Positions 63,541 through 64,000 of a DNA stretch of 64,000 nt are shown piece after piece (position 1 is the first letter of the stretch; every line of letters begins with the position of its first letter). A model generated the notes under the pieces. It was not told the origin of the DNA and did no database searches. It saw only the letters and a list, made by a program, of their open reading frames with translations. Origin of the DNA: Lachnospiraceae bacterium UBA3633 (GTDB lineage Bacteria; Bacillota; Clostridia; Lachnospirales; Lachnospiraceae); assembly GCA_002374095.1 (NCBI GenBank), contig DFKY01000001.1, positions 35,870 through 99,869 of the forward strand. The letters are read 5' to 3'. The translations under genes and the position numbers were made by a program.

Positions 63541-64000
63541 ATTTAAGAGAAAAGGGCGTAGGGTGAATGCCTAGGCACTAAGAGCCGAAGAAGGACGTAA
63601 TAAGCTGCGAAAAGCCATGGGGATTGGCAAATACGAAGTGATCCATGGATATCCGAATGGGGAAACCCGCAAGTGCGGACCACTTGCATCATTAGATGAA
63701 TAGATAGTCTAATGAAGGGAACCCGCTGAACTGAAACATCTAAGTAGGCGGAGGAAGAGAAAGAAAATCGATTTTGTAAGTAGAGGCGATCGAAAGCGAA
63801 GGAGCCTAAACCAGAGTGCGTGCACTTTGGGGTTTGGACTACAATGTGTAGCGATGGAACTAGTAGAAGAGGTATGGAAATGCCCACCAAAGAGGGTGAT
63901 AGTCCCGTAAACGAAAGAGAAGTTGCGCTAGTAGAATCCAGAGTACCACGAGACACGAGGAATCGTCGTGGGAAAGCGCGGAGACCACTCCGTAAGGCTA
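63541..64000 (+). rRNA. 23S ribosomal RNA, 5' part
   Basis: Domain I of 23S rRNA is recognisable: AAGGGCGTAGGGTGAATGCC, GGCACTAAGAGCCGAAGAAG, GAAACATCTAAGTAGGCGGA, GGAAGAGAAAGAAAATCGAT, AGGCGATCGAAAGCGAAGGA, TGATAGTCCCGTAAACGAAA and GAGTACCACGAGACACG. It runs off the right edge. The exact 5' end is estimated from the GGGCGTAGGGT box, within about 10 bases. Confidence 0.95.

Noticed and set aside
63543..63956. 137-codon minus-strand frame over the rRNA
   Set aside because: It lies fully inside 23S rRNA sequence; this place is known for false 'cell wall-associated hydrolase' annotations.

Overview
The window is low-GC Firmicutes DNA, most likely from a member of the Clostridia close to Lachnospirales. 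The evidence is strong AGGAGG-type ribosome binding sites, a Firmicutes S10-spc-alpha ribosomal order, a zinc-type S14, an L10 leader of the Gram-positive form, SepF, and YerC-type and Gx-transporter genes. There is no phage, insertion sequence, CRISPR array or tRNA in the window.

Layout. (1) 1-5.8 kb: a surface-glycan module with a partial membrane protein, a GT2 polyprenyl-phosphate glycosyltransferase, two half-size EamA/SMR flippase subunits, WecE aminotransferase, a GtrII-like membrane glycosyltransferase, and an XRE-type regulator whose C-terminal part looks like a degenerate RfbA nucleotidyltransferase. (2) 5.9-10.2 kb: an ATP-grasp ligase followed by a TctC-TctB-TctA transporter. Both regions use mostly tta/ttg leucine codons, unlike the ctt-rich genes downstream, and may be acquired. 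(3) 10.3-15.7 kb: a PIN toxin with a RelB/DinJ-like antitoxin, divergent from a short MetK. The two promoters share one -35 position. A fused aldolase and a TPP enzyme lie on the minus strand.

(4) 15.7-18.8 kb: L10 leader, rplJ and rplL, not followed by rpoBC, then glmS. (5) 18.8-29.9 kb: rarA, mreC, mreD, a very large PBP2, rodA, a D,D-carboxypeptidase, a HlyD-like protein, sepF, lspA and rluD, a growth and division set with many one-base to eleven-base overlaps. (6) 29.9-36.6 kb: an NlpC/P60 protein, two small membrane proteins, alaS, a small multidrug export family protein and prmA.

(7) 36.6-52.3 kb: the complete S10-spc-alpha run rpsJ to rplQ, including secY, adk, map, infA and rpmJ. S19 carries an unusual Ala/Pro tail. 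(8) 52.3-57.6 kb: formate-THF ligase, a RimK-like ligase, the TrpR-like YerC and a polar amino-acid ABC transporter. (9) 57.6-63.3 kb: cspA, a Gx-family membrane protein, a TrpXYZ-like ABC transporter with a second, separately transcribed binding protein, and truA.

(10) 63.3 kb to the end: a strong promoter, a structured leader and the 5' part of a 23S rRNA gene with no 16S gene before it.

The best candidates for something undescribed are the HTH/pseudo-RfbA regulator beside WecE, the aldolase fusion with its TPP partner, the PIN/RelB pair whose promoter overlaps that of metK, and the 23S gene without an adjoining 16S.
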